Source of the DNA: Ceratodon purpureus
Taxonomy: Eukaryota; Streptophyta; Bryopsida; Pseudoditrichales; Ditrichaceae
DNA: 64,000 nucleotides
NCBI GenBank assembly: GCA_014871385.1
Contig: CM026428.1
Location: 14,531,476 to 14,595,475 of the forward strand
Reading direction: 5' to 3'
Part shown: one piece after another, positions 21,234-31,664 of the stretch
Layout of the letters: every line of letters begins with the position of its first letter
Numbering within the stretch: the first letter of the stretch is position 1
Translations under genes and position numbers: made by a program
The notes under the pieces: generated by a model
What the model was told of the DNA's origin: nothing
Database searches by the model: none
What the model saw: only the letters and a program-made list of their open reading frames with translations

Positions 21234-21628
21234 TGTCAGGGATATGAGAAGACAAGCTACAAGAAAGACTCGAACTAGAAGAGGAACTGTAGATATAGCT
21301 TGAACAGGACTTAGATTAACTCAGAAGAGTACACAACAACATCAAGAGGTGTAAGCTAGAGCTCCAAGAGATGCGTTGTCGAGACTGAGGTTGCCCTCAG
21401 CCTCGACTCCTATTTATACTAGCTCAAAAGAAGGTTCTCTAGAACCTTCCACAACTTAAGACCTTCTAAGACCTTCTATGAACTTCCAGGAACTTCCAGG
21501 AGCTTCCAGGAGCTTCCAGGAACTTCCAAGAACTTCCAAGAACTTCCGGAAACTTCCAGGAGTTTCTAGGAACTTCTAGATCCTTCCAGAGTCTTCCTAA
21601 GTTGTTTCCTGAGTACGTGGCCGTGACA
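21234..21628 (-). repeat. 5' LTR of the chromovirus
   Basis: On the minus strand it starts TGTCACGGCC and ends CCCTGACA. It contains about nine 10-bp units of the CTTCCAGGAA type (21480-21575), a palindrome at 21430-21449 and a TATA box at 21411-21420. That is the order expected of a U3 promoter. Confidence 0.92.
21411..21449 (-). promoter_or_regulatory. LTR promoter: TATA box with GAA/TTC palindrome
   Basis: On the minus strand, the perfect palindrome GAAGGTTCT-AG-AGAACCTTC (21449 to 21430) is followed 9 bp on by AGTATAAATA (21420-21411). Each arm has a GAAnnTTC pair, the building block of heat-shock elements, but the two pairs are 4 bp apart rather than the canonical 2. The same arrangement, with one arm mismatch, is in the other LTR. 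Confidence 0.6.
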
Positions 21629-23930
21629 AAGGGATGCAACAACCGCATTAGGTGAAGGCCGGCTCCTTGGCGAAGCCACTCTCTACACTTCTAGAGGAGA
21701 TTTACAAGGTAGAGCACCTAGGTTTCCCTACGTCTACAACATGAAGCCTAGAGCTTTACCATATTTGAGGAGCTCTGCCCTACGCCGAGGCTCTAAGCTC
21801 CTCCTTCACATGCACAAACCGTACCGCACTTCCATACTCCTCTTGCGTAAATTTGTATGATGCAACTTCGCTATGACACCTTCACCCTCAATTCTACAAT
21901 CTATAGTCTACACATGAATTCTTTTCTTTATATGAAGCATACTCCAAGCCCTAGAGATGAGGAGGAGATTGACGAAGTCGAAGAGATTGAAGGATTGGAA
22001 GAAAGCATGGGGACAATGGTTTGGACTCGACACCAATCTGTTGCATTCATAGGAATAGCCTATGCGCTTGGAAGGAAGACCGCCTTGAGTGGACGTAGTT
22101 TCTAATGAAGCTTCAATTGCGGTCTAGATGGCGGTTTTACATGCATGTGGGCCCGAGATTTGAGATCCCATGGGCGGATAAGCGCTCTATTAGAACTAAT
22201 GATTGGCCATTCAAGAGTTGTTTTATTCTTCCAGATGATACCTCTTCATCATGATAAGTGTTTGGTATCATGACCTCGCACAAGCATCTTGGCCTATCCA
22301 TTATATTTAATTTTCTGACAAAGACTCCTCCATGTCTGACTCTTGTTTGGCTAGATTTTGGATAATTTGCACATAATTTCAAGAATTTTACCTCTTTAGA
22401 TGGCACCCACCCTACGCACCTTTGTCGGCCACGATACAAACTCTACATTAAAAAATTTCAAGAAATTATGTATTTGAGGAAAAAATTGTTTTCTTTGGGG
22501 ATGGCTTTGCACCGGCTTTGCAAGGCACCTTGAATTTATGAACTTTCTATCCGACATAATTGTGCAAACCTCAAATTAAGTCGGAAATATGACCCACTGC
22601 CTTATACCAAGAAAGAGCACAATAACCAAAACCCATTGAACTTACCAGAGGATCCCTTTTTAGCATGTAGAATACTGTTCATGTTCTACATGTAGAACCC
22701 TAAAATTAAAAATGTAAGGTTCTACAATTTTTTTTTAGTTTTTTTTCCAAATTGCGGTTCTACAATCCAAATTTAGTCAAGAACTCCCTTCCCGCGGAAT
22801 GTGGGACCAATGTCTTCCAAGCTGCTTGGGCCCACCCGGGGCTCTCCGGAGAGTTCGATGGATATTGTTTAATGAACTCCACCAAGAACGTAGAGGTATT
22901 TATTGATGTTGTGTTTTTCAAATTGACCTTCAACTGCATCCGTAGAACTTGGACCGCTACCTTGTGTTTCAGAGTGCTCATTCAATGCCATGTGACAATA
23001 TTTCTGAGATATTTTTATCATTCAAACCAGGGGATGAAAAGATCTTGAGTAGCCCATTGTATGCACCATGTAATGTTTCACACCCTTGTTTATAATCTCG
23101 ATTCTCCAGCAAGAGAACTTGGTCTGAGAGGATTCAAAATCAGACAAGTTCATGAATGATGTACGTTACTCCTCAAGTCTTCCTGGAGGGCTTGTAGTAG
23201 GTAAAGGGACAGCCACAACCTTTCCTGGTTATAAAGATCTTTCATTTTGCAACTCATATTCAGCAGCTTTAAAAAAGATGCATTTACACCACCACCACCT
23301 GATTTTAACTACCTGAGAAATCTCACAACTATTGATAACTAAATGATTTAAAAAGTGTTAAATACGGTAATCTTTGAAACTACTCAAAATCCAAACAAAA
23401 CAACGAAACCTCTACTCAGCATTTAAAAAATATTTACTAAAATTATTACCACATTTTTGCCACATTCTATTTATAAGTTTACTAAAATTATTACTACATT
23501 ATATTTCTAATTGTTTTGCAACAAAAATTATTTCTACTACAAAGTTGTTTAATATCATCTCAAATAGACATTTATACATTGAGAAGATGTGAAAATATTA
23601 ATGTATCCAAAAATGGCCTTGTAATGTCAAAAATGGCTCAAATCTTACTATGCAAAATGAGTCCAAAATTTCATCCCCTGAGTTCACAATCCAAATCATC
23701 ACTCACTCATCACAAAAACACCCCAACCCCTAAACCCTAACCCGCACTCCCAACAACCCATTCATCACCCAAATCCAAAATCTCACTCTTAGTAAGAATT
23801 AAATCACCAACCATCTCCTTAGGGCTCCCAGAATTATTGATCACAATCCGTACCAGACCCATCGAATGTACAACATCCATAAAACAGATGAAAGACATGA
23901 AACCCACTCCTGCATGTGGATGATACACAT
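21629..23930. other. Intergenic DNA, no gene recognised
   Basis: Small frames (for example 21857-22105, with an acidic EEEIDEVEEIEGLEE run) match nothing I know. GTTCTACATGTAGAAC at 22683-22698 is a perfect 16-bp palindrome, with more TTCTAC/GTAGAA copies within 100 bp. Confidence 0.45.
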
Positions 23931-24292
23931 CCAAGAGACAGACACAGAGCGAGAGAAGAGAGAGCACCCAAGTCAAAAGAGAAGCAGGAAATGAGAGATT
24001 GCAGGAGCAGATTGTGGGAGCGAGAGAGTGTGGAGGGAGAGTGCGGGGAGCCATTAGCGGGCCACTCTGGTGTAGTTGGATCTGGCCTGGGAGTAGGCGG
24101 AAGCCTGAGAAGCAGAAGAACAACATCATTCAACATCAGCAACAACAACAGCAGCGACGGGCCCAACAACCAAGGAACATCAACATACCAAAAGTAGTAT
24201 CAACCGAAGCTGAGAGATTTGGTTGTTGTTGCCCTTTCAGCGACATGAGTTTTGAACCTGGTTCCAGCATCTGTCGAAATTCCTGTCTCCAG

Positions 24293-24970
24293 GTGAGTGG
24301 ATTGCTGGGAGCTAGGTTGACAGCTTTTTGGAGATTCTGGATTTTTTTTTGGATTATTTGGAGTTTTGGGGAGTTTTTGGGAGTTTTTGGTATGTTTTTG
24401 GGGATGTGTTGTGGATTTTAGGGGTGGTGGTGAAGTGGAGTGGGTGAAGGGGGTTTTGTTTCTGTTGGGTTTGTGGGTTTGGTGTGTGTGATCTGGAGAT
24501 CAGGGTGAGGGTAGGGTTAGAATGGTGGGGTCTAGGCTTAGGTGGGTTGTGTTGGATGGGGATTTTGCTTTTTTGAGTTGATGGGATTTTAATTTGAAGG
24601 TGGATTATGGTTTTCAGATGCAGGGGGGTTTTGCTGATTGCGTGAGCTCTGTTGTGTGTTGCTAGGACGTACTTTGGCTACATATTGTAGCGTTGGAACT
24701 GTGCTAGGGATTTTTGTTTCTATTATTTTGCCTCGGGTGGGTGATGACGACGGCGGACTATTAGTGTCCAGATTTAAACGGAAGCTCAGTTAGGTCATTT
24801 GGCCGGAATTGGTTATGGAATTAGCAGCCTCTTCACTACGAACTTTCTCATGCTGATTTTCTGGGCGTGTCTACGAAGAGACTTTCATTAGACCTTGAAT
24901 GATCACGAATTGGAGTTTACAATTTTGGGGTCTGGGTCTGTAGAGGAGATACAATTCAGTCGATTCTCAG
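24293..24970 (+). other. Probable 5' UTR intron of the kinase gene
   Basis: CTCCAG|GTGAGT at 24292/24293 is a strong donor, and TTCTCAG ending at 24970 a plausible acceptor 32 bp before the kinase ATG. The interval is T/G-rich, as intron sequence would be. An upstream ATG (24246) lies in the proposed leader exon. Confidence 0.5.
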
Positions 24971-25002
24971 GTGATCGTGAGCTTATCATTTGTTAGCCTT
25001 CG

Positions 25003-26205
25003 ATGGAGGGCACGTTGGAGAACGCGCCTAGCGGCGAGACAGAGAAACCGGAAATGAAAGGCTCGAAGGTGGAGGGCAATGCTGTAAAAGTGGAGAATTC
25101 CGCAGCACTTAACAAGAAGAACAGCATGGTGCGTGCTGATCTTGTGAACCTCGCGGAGGTAGACGCTGCCCTGGAGAGACATCTCAGTAAAGCGTACAGC
25201 CGCCCAGCTGCCTCTGCGGAGACTGGCTCAGAGCCGCCCGGCCCCATTGAAGAGTGGGAGATTAACCCTAGAGAGATAAATCTGAAAAGCATCATCGCTC
25301 GCGGCACCTTTGGAACTGTTCACAAGGGAGTGTACAAAGGCCAGGACGTCGCAGTGAAGCTGCTCGAGTGGGGCGAGGAGAACACGATGAAGAAATCCGA
25401 GGTCCAGTATTATCGCAACCAATTTCGTCAAGAGGTCGCTGTTTGGCATAAACTCGACCATCCCAACGTGACGAAGTTTATTGGTGCCTCGATGGGGAAC
25501 TCGAATTTGCGCATACCATCAGCTGTGGATGGTGATGATGGGTTCCACCATGTGCCCAACAATGCTTGCTGTGTTGTGGTTGAGTATCTCGCAGGTGGGA
25601 CTCTGAAAGATTATCTCATTCGCAATAGACGGAAGAAGCTCTCTTATAAGGTGGTCGTAGAGTTGGCCCTGGACGTGGCTCGTGGTCTTGCGTATCTCCA
25701 CTCTCAGAAGATTGCTCATCGTGACGTTAAGACGGAGAATATGTTGCTCGACAAGACACGCAGAGTGAAGATCGCAGATTTTGGGGTAGCGAGGGTGGAG
25801 GCTTCAAACCCAAAGGATATGACCGGGGACACTGGGACGCCGGGGTACATGGCGCCAGAGATTCTCGACGGCAAGCCTTACAACAAGAAGTGTGACGTTT
25901 ACAGCTTCGGGATCTGTCTGTGGGAGGTTTACTGTTGCGACATGCCATACTTGACCCTCTCTTTTGCGGATATGACATCTGCAGTGGTGCACCAGAATTT
26001 GAGACCAGAGATGCCCAAGTGCTGCCCTAACGCATTAGCAGACGTCATGCGCAAGTGTTGGGATGCGAATCCTGAGAAGCGACCTCAGATGTCCGACGTG
26101 GTTCGGATGTTGGAGGCTTTGGACACATCGAAAGGGGGCGGGATGATTCCAGATGGAGCGCAGCCTCGGGGGTGTTTTTGCTTTGGGAAGTACAGGGGGC
26201 CATGA
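25003..26205 (+). CDS. Raf-like group C MAPKKK-type protein kinase (STY13-like)
   Basis: A single coding exon of 400 residues. An acidic/basic N-terminus leads to DLVNLAEVDAALERHLSKAYSR and EEWEINPREI, typical of plant group C Raf-like kinases. The kinase domain spans about residues 95-375. It has glycine loop ARGTFGTVHKG, VAVK (ATP lysine), HRDVKTENMLL (catalytic loop), DFG, GTPGYMAPE (activation segment and APE) and DVYSFGICLWE. The C-terminus GGGMIPDGAQPRGCFCFGK is also family-specific. All catalytic residues are present, so it should be an active cytosolic Ser/Thr (or dual-specificity) kinase. The intronless coding region and a proposed 5' UTR intron upstream fit the start at 25003. The physiological role cannot be read from sequence. 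Confidence 0.95.
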   Translation: MEGTLENAPSGETEKPEMKGSKVEGNAVKVENSAALNKKNSMVRADLVNLAEVDAALERHLSKAYSRPAASAETGSEPPGPIEEWEINPREINLKSIIARGTFGTVHKGVYKGQDVAVKLLEWGEENTMKKSEVQYYRNQFRQEVAVWHKLDHPNVTKFIGASMGNSNLRIPSAVDGDDGFHHVPNNACCVVVEYLAGGTLKDYLIRNRRKKLSYKVVVELALDVARGLAYLHSQKIAHRDVKTENMLLDKTRRVKIADFGVARVEASNPKDMTGDTGTPGYMAPEILDGKPYNKKCDVYSFGICLWEVYCCDMPYLTLSFADMTSAVVHQNLRPEMPKCCPNALADVMRKCWDANPEKRPQMSDVVRMLEALDTSKGGGMIPDGAQPRGCFCFGKYRGP

Positions 26206-28514
26206 GAGATTGCCCACTTGTTCAGGGTTTTAGTTTTGGGGAGGGATTCCCGTGCAGTCACCTTTTGTAGTGCAGGGCCACACTCAAATTCTTGCAGAGT
26301 ATGTCACCTACCGTCTTTCCTAAATCTTCTTCGGTGCACAAGCACGCATTCTATAATGAATCAGCTCAAAACCAATGGGTCCTAGCTTGCAATTGTGACA
26401 GCTCTGCACTGAAGGTCCAGAGTCTACTAAGAACTGGTTTTTGTTAATGCAGACGACGAACCCATATGCGGTGCTGTAAGTTCAGATTGGTTGGATTTGT
26501 GACTTGAAAGAACGATTTGGTGCGGAAGCCGCCAAGTGACAATACCTGTGAGGTTTCAGATCAGGACAAGTCCTCAACTTGTGAACTTTGTAAACTGCTC
26601 TGCATTATCGCTGGATGTTTTTCAGAAGCACGGTTTCTACCTTGCTTCGATTTTTTTGCCTTACATTGTCTGGCCGTTGGGGCGGTAGCTCTGTTATATC
26701 ATAGGTTAAAAGTAGAATAATCACTTATGAGACTTCGTCAAACTTCCGGCCCTGATCCTTGTTTTGAGTTTTCCCAGTAATGAATAGGTGCAACTTAGTC
26801 CAGAGGGGAGTGAGTGGTTTTTCAAACATTATACCTGGTAAATACTTTTTGATAATTTCATTTTTGGAGACCATCGGCTACTTGTAATTGTGACTGCAGT
26901 TTTAGCTTTACATTGATAGAGCTATTCCTTCCTTTTGGCTGTCCTCACAGCCAGTGGGGAACGCGTTGTCTCACTATTCCAGATCTTCCCAGGATGCCCG
27001 ATGCAAGCTAAGATTTGCCATGTTACGTGCAAGCCTGGGAGCTGGCCCAGATTCGCTCAGGAATCTGGAAGAGTATGTGAAGGGTCAGGCTGTTGAGACT
27101 AGAAATAGACCCAGTGATTTTCCCAAGAGCACTCGTTGCTCAGACGAGAATTTACGAACATAGACGAGGTTTCCACATGCAGATTTCACGGACGCCTCCG
27201 CCTCAAATCACAAATCTTCACACGATTCCCATTGCCTTCGCTCATCAACTCCATCCACAAGTACCACATCTTCCTCTCAACTTCCGCTTCCTGCTTACAT
27301 TCAAATGTCACGCCGTGGTACTCCCATGCAGTGAAGCTTGTTCTATCACACATCGACAACTCATACGTTTGATATAGAAGTTTTTATCAAAACAATCACT
27401 TCTGCAATTTTCTTCACTGCTGAGTCACACCATACTGATGCTTCATTCCCCCACTTCTGTAGACGTCAAGCACCCTGAAACCTCAAGAATCCAATTCCTC
27501 ACACAACATGCAACTTCTACATGACCCATGAATCATCAGACACACAATAATTTCCTGAAAGATGAAAACAATGGGAACTACTCGGAAAATATGGTGCTGA
27601 TATTTAGCAGACACGGTGGTACGGTGCTTTTGCCTCCAGTCCGGAAGAGCTGGGCCAGAAACAAATGAGAGTCGGCCCAAGGATGTGGGTGACTTGCAAC
27701 CTGAAGTAGAGAACACAATAACACCTGCGTCATCATCCACTGCACTTTACTATAGAATTAATTAAGTCAGGAGTTGCAGGTACTCAGCGTACGTTTGTTT
27801 GTTGCCTAGATTTGGCACCAGCAACGGCCTCGCCGGCCCAATGCTGCGGTGCCATGTACCCCCCTATGAACCGCCCCTAGTGCAATGTATTATTTATTCA
27901 CTTGTCCAGGAGTGGGGCCTGCTCCGGCCGTTTGTCCGGCCGACTTCGTCACCTCTGAGGCTCTCTGTTGTTCATGATCGGTTCCGTTCAATGGATAAAG
28001 TTGTTGGAAAGCAGTGAAGAACCGGTGAAGTTGAAATGTTTGGATTTTTTATTTTGTTTTTGATGAGTCACACATTCTCCATCTAATATAGAGCATTTAA
28101 ATAGGAAATTTTGAAATTAGTAATTTTTGATAGACACATGCTAGATTAAAGCATGTGTAAATTAGTCCACAAATCCTACACTGGAAATAAATTCTTGATT
28201 TTTGAGGAACGTAAGAATTTATTACACGATGACTTGAGACACCTTCTAGAATATGAAAAGGAGTATTATCTATAGGAGAGTTTTTTACAAATTCTTAAGG
28301 TTTTGTATCATCTCGGTTTTAGTAAGATTCTTTGACTTTTGTTTTTTGGTATTACAAGATAATAATATTTAAACTCCAGACTTTAGAAGGAGCCAACGTG
28401 TTGATAGTGCTTCTTCGTTCTAATCACTAATTTGATGGCCAAAAGACAAAAAATAATGAATTAATAACTACATTTATTCAAGGATAAATATTTCTCTATA
28501 CTAAATACGTTAGT
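26206..28514. other. Kinase 3' flank and intergenic DNA
   Basis: The first few hundred bases are likely 3' UTR. Short frames at 26954-27163, 27483-27740 (minus) and 27799-28017 have mixed composition but no recognisable domain. Confidence 0.4.
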
Positions 28515-28690
28515 GTCACCACCGCCAAACATTTTTGGATACCCATACGACAAGGTTTCATGACCTCTTACCATAGTTGGGTAGCCTATGGTGATAAGGC
28601 ACCATATCAGCATGGGGTTTTGGTCTCACGACCACTTCATCAATGTACCATGATTCAAACCACCACACGAAGGCCATGGTGCCTTTTATA
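28515..28690 (-). mobile_element. SINE-like element, member of the ACCTTGTCGTATGGGTA family
   Basis: On the minus strand, a B-box-like GGTTTGAATCATGG (28662-28649) is followed by a body that aligns with the element at 40944-41340. The body has TTATCACCATAGGCTACCCAA-type sequence and then an exact shared 17-mer, ACCTTGTCGTATGGGTA (28556-28540). This suggests a Pol III-type short interspersed element. No clear tail or target duplication was found. Confidence 0.55.
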
Positions 28691-29330
28691 ATAATACAAC
28701 CCATATAATTGATTTATGAAATCATTTTTTTCCACTAGGCACTGAGAGAATTGTTTCTCATGCTATGAATAGTTTTTTCAGGTTAGCTTGAGTTTTTTCT
28801 TGAAGAGAGAAAGTGTACTAATCATTGAAGTGAAAATATTAAAAAACTACTACAGTGCAAACAACAAAGCAAAGAGTTTTAAAACATATGTGTGAAACAC
28901 AACAAATATTAAAGAAAATGTAGGTATCATAACACCATAGCAAGTCTGTTCTTAAATAATTATAAATATAAAAAACAAAAATTAAAAAAAATTATGAAGG
29001 TATATAATAAAAATAGAGTAAATTAATGTTGCATTTTTTTTTTATCTCTACGCCATTTAAGGTCAATTATACTGATTTCTTGCTTAAAAAATTTGATAAA
29101 TTCAATTTTTTTAGAGACAAACGCTAATTTTTCAATATAAATAAATATTTGTTTGTTGAGGACCGAACCTGCTATGATGTCACGGTATGTATCAAACATG
29201 ACAAAAAGGTTGTAAATTATGTGATTTAGTAAAATGAAAGAAATATTGTTATTGCTTAAATTTTTTATAAATGTGGTGAAGAATCTTCTTAAGTTTAAGT
29301 ATTCTACTAACAATTGATGATTTTCTGCCC
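28691..29330. other. AT-rich intergenic DNA, nothing seen
   Basis: The only larger frame (29023-29313, minus) is Lys/Ile/Phe-rich, as expected of AT-rich noncoding DNA. Confidence 0.5.
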
Positions 29331-29334
29331 TTAA

Positions 29335-30263
29335 CCCCTAAGTGCCCAAGCATGTTTTGGGTCTCGAAACCTCCAAAACAGTGATTTTTGACCACCTTGT
29401 AGAAACGACAATTTGAACCAAACAAAATTTCTTTTTTTAGACATCCAGCCGTAAAATCTTGTACTAAACTTTCTTTAGAAGTACTGATAAAATTTTCAGC
29501 CGTTGGATGTTTACCATCTTAGAGATTATAATATTCAAAGTTGCAGCAAAACGTTTTTTGGGCATTGGCTGAATGACATAGTCAAAATGGTGCAAAGGGG
29601 GAGTTGAAGATTGTTACCCCAAACATTTTGCTCATATTTTTTTCCATGTAGGTAATCAAGTTGAGTACCTTCATGGAAAATTTGAAAGACTCATTCCTTT
29701 TTTTGGCTCTCATATAAATTATTTTCTAGAAGCAGGTCTAAAAACGTTGATATAGTAAAACATGCATGACGTCACGTATATTTGGTTTTAGAAAAATCTG
29801 AACAGTGGTTAGGTGCCTTTATAAGTTTTTTGTTTTTGAGGAAAATTATTTTTGAAAAATTTCAAAATCTCAAATTTTGACGAATTTTGAAAGAATTAAT
29901 TCAAAAATTACTGAAAATATTGAAGCTTGTCTTTGTAATTTTTAGAGGCTGCCCTTGTAAAATTGGTATATTTTTTGACTTGGGTCTCTTTGGAATTTGA
30001 GTGGTGGTTTGGTTATGAACATTTTTCAAGAATTTTTTTTCAAAAAAAGCCTAATTTTAAGCTGCCCGTTTTGGACTTGAAACCTAAAATTTCTAGATGA
30101 AGGTCTTAAAATTGGAATTTGGCTTCGCAAATTTTACCACATACACTTTGCAGTACAAGGAGCATCCAGTAAAAATATTAGGCAAAAATATTAATTTTAA
30201 CCCCTTTATCTAGACTGACCGAAACAGCAAAAAGCCGTTTTGGCTTTCCTGGGCACTTAGGGG
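29335..30263. mobile_element. Nonautonomous piggyBac-like element, copy 1 (929 bp)
   Basis: TTAA (29331-29334) is followed by CCCCTAAGTGCCCA. The other end is TGGGCACTTAGGGG followed by TTAA (30264-30267), a perfect 14-bp terminal inverted repeat. TTAA target duplication with CCC/GGG ends is the hallmark of the piggyBac superfamily. No open frame of transposase size is inside, so movement would need an enzyme supplied elsewhere. A near-identical copy of exactly the same length is at 39988-40916. A subterminal TTAACCCCTTTATC near 30198 repeats part of the terminus. Confidence 0.82.
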
Positions 30264-30357
30264 TTAAGCTTGTTATCGCCTATGTTATCACAATTCCTTC
30301 TCTACATCTGATTCCTCCAATGGTAGAAACACCTATCAACAACCAATTATCAACCCT

Positions 30358-30815
30358 TTAAATCATACCATGAATAACAAACTGGAATGAACTATTCTGC
30401 ACTTGGGATGCCTGAACGGTGCCAGGACAATGCCGAAGAGATTCAGCCACAGGAAGATAATCCTGGTTTCTGAGTACAAAGGAGATCAAACATGCAATAT
30501 CCTGCGGTGCAATATCTGTGGAATATACTGCAGTTTGATCTACTGTTGCAACTTCCACCCTTTACCATCAATCACGGACACCTCGAATCATTCGCAGCAC
30601 AATTCAAACTTCGTCACTCGTTGTTCACCATTGGCCGGCAGCAACTTCATCGTGATACGTGATTCAAGCATATCTGGAAGCATCTCCAACTTATTCGACA
30701 AGTTTCGGTACTGTATCTGGGGATGTGCTTAAAGATTGATCTGCACATCGGATTGATTCATCCTCAAGTTTCTGCATATTTGAGTAAGTTGTGACTGTAT
30801 AAAGTTACATTTCAA
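30358..30815 (-). pseudogene. Broken gene remnant, family not recognised
   Basis: On the minus strand, protein-like segments follow one another in changing frames: MQKLEDESIRCADQSLSTSP, then NKLEMLPDMLESRITMKLLP and RVTKFELCCE, stop, FEVSVIDGKGWKLQQ, stop, then VEVATVDQTAVYSTDIAPQ and ISFVLRNQDYLPVAESLRH. The composition and the neat hand-over between frames suggest a decayed exon set rather than chance. I do not recognise the family. Confidence 0.4.
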
Positions 30816-31660
30816 ATTTGGGTCTGGAGTGTTGTCCATTCCATATATGATAGATAACAGGTTGAGCATGGCACGTCACCAGCTATTTGGGTCTCATCAG
30901 CTATTTTTTTATTGGCGTTGGAACAAATTGTATTTTTGGATTCTAGATTTCTGAGATATGTGAAAGGCTCAGGAGTCAGGACATAAGTAACTTAACATGA
31001 TATTTCATATGGATTAAGCCTTTGGTTTGTGCATGGAACATCGTGTGTGGAACTGTAGAAGAGATGAGATATTGGTTCAATATTTTATGTATAGGCTCCA
31101 TTCCTCTTATCCATATGCTTACTTGTCAGAAACACCGGACTTTGGTTTCCAAAAGGATTACTTTCAAGGGCAATGTTTCAATGTGGCATGATGCCTCTTT
31201 CAAAGGGTGCGTTACATTCTTTGGTACGTGGAGCACGTCATTCTTACCTTGAGAAATACAAAATTTTATGCCATCTATATTAAATGAATGTTGTTGAAAA
31301 TGACCCAATGATAAAAAGGGGACAAGATAAGATAATATTTATGGTGTAGGCTTATGAGTCGCCTTCATTTTAAATTTCAAAATAAATTTTCAATGGATTT
31401 TCCTTGTTTGTGTGCACTCACAAGAAGAAGTGTTTTAATTTGTATAGATTGAAACTTTCATAAACCTTTAGTAGGAAAATAACCTAATATTAACAAAGCA
31501 TGTTAAAAGTATTTTTGGATTATATGATATTCACATTGCTTTATAAACCTTCCCTTGCCAAGAATTCTTATACTCTATATATTAACAAATTAAAAGCACG
31601 TTGCATCTATGAGACTTTGGTCATAGAATAAGATGTAATCAATCTTTATAATATTTTGTT
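30816..31660. other. Intergenic DNA, nothing seen
   Basis: One 76-codon frame (31022-31252) with no recognisable domain, in AT-rich DNA. Confidence 0.45.
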
Positions 31661-31664
31661 TTAA

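Larger units (their letters stand above)
15621..21628 (-). mobile_element. Ty3/gypsy chromovirus LTR retrotransposon, near full length, inactive
   Basis: A 6008-bp element on the minus strand bounded by LTRs that begin TGTCA and end TGACA. The left LTR is 15621-15965 (345 bp) and the right LTR 21234-21628 (395 bp). Candidate 5-bp target duplications are AAGTG (before 15621) and AAGGG (after 21628), one mismatch apart. The minus-strand order is 5' LTR, leader, gag with a CCHC knuckle, protease, reverse transcriptase, RNase H, integrase, chromodomain, polypurine tract, 3' LTR. Protease-RT-integrase order plus the terminal chromodomain defines a chromovirus. The coding region carries a gag frameshift, one gag stop and three pol stops, so it is not autonomous. 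LTR differences show that it inserted some time ago. Confidence 0.95.

Noticed and set aside
21480-21575. CRISPR-like array in the LTR
   Set aside because: The 10-bp units are contiguous without unique spacers. It is a simple tandem repeat inside an LTR of a eukaryotic retrotransposon.
21480-21575. Canonical heat-shock element in the 10-bp LTR repeats
   Set aside because: GAA and TTC alternate with 1- and 3-bp gaps instead of the required 2 bp. Only the palindrome at 21430-21449 keeps the GAAnnTTC spacing.
24000-24421. 140-codon frame before the kinase
   Set aside because: It crosses a strong splice donor and runs into T/G-rich intron-like sequence. The Gln/Trp-rich composition looks like leader DNA, not a protein family.
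29335-30263. PIF/Harbinger reading of the TTAA elements with a 3-bp TTA or TAA duplication
   Set aside because: With any 3-bp reading the two flanks are reverse complements (TTA against TAA), not direct repeats. Only the 4-bp TTAA (or 2-bp TA) works.
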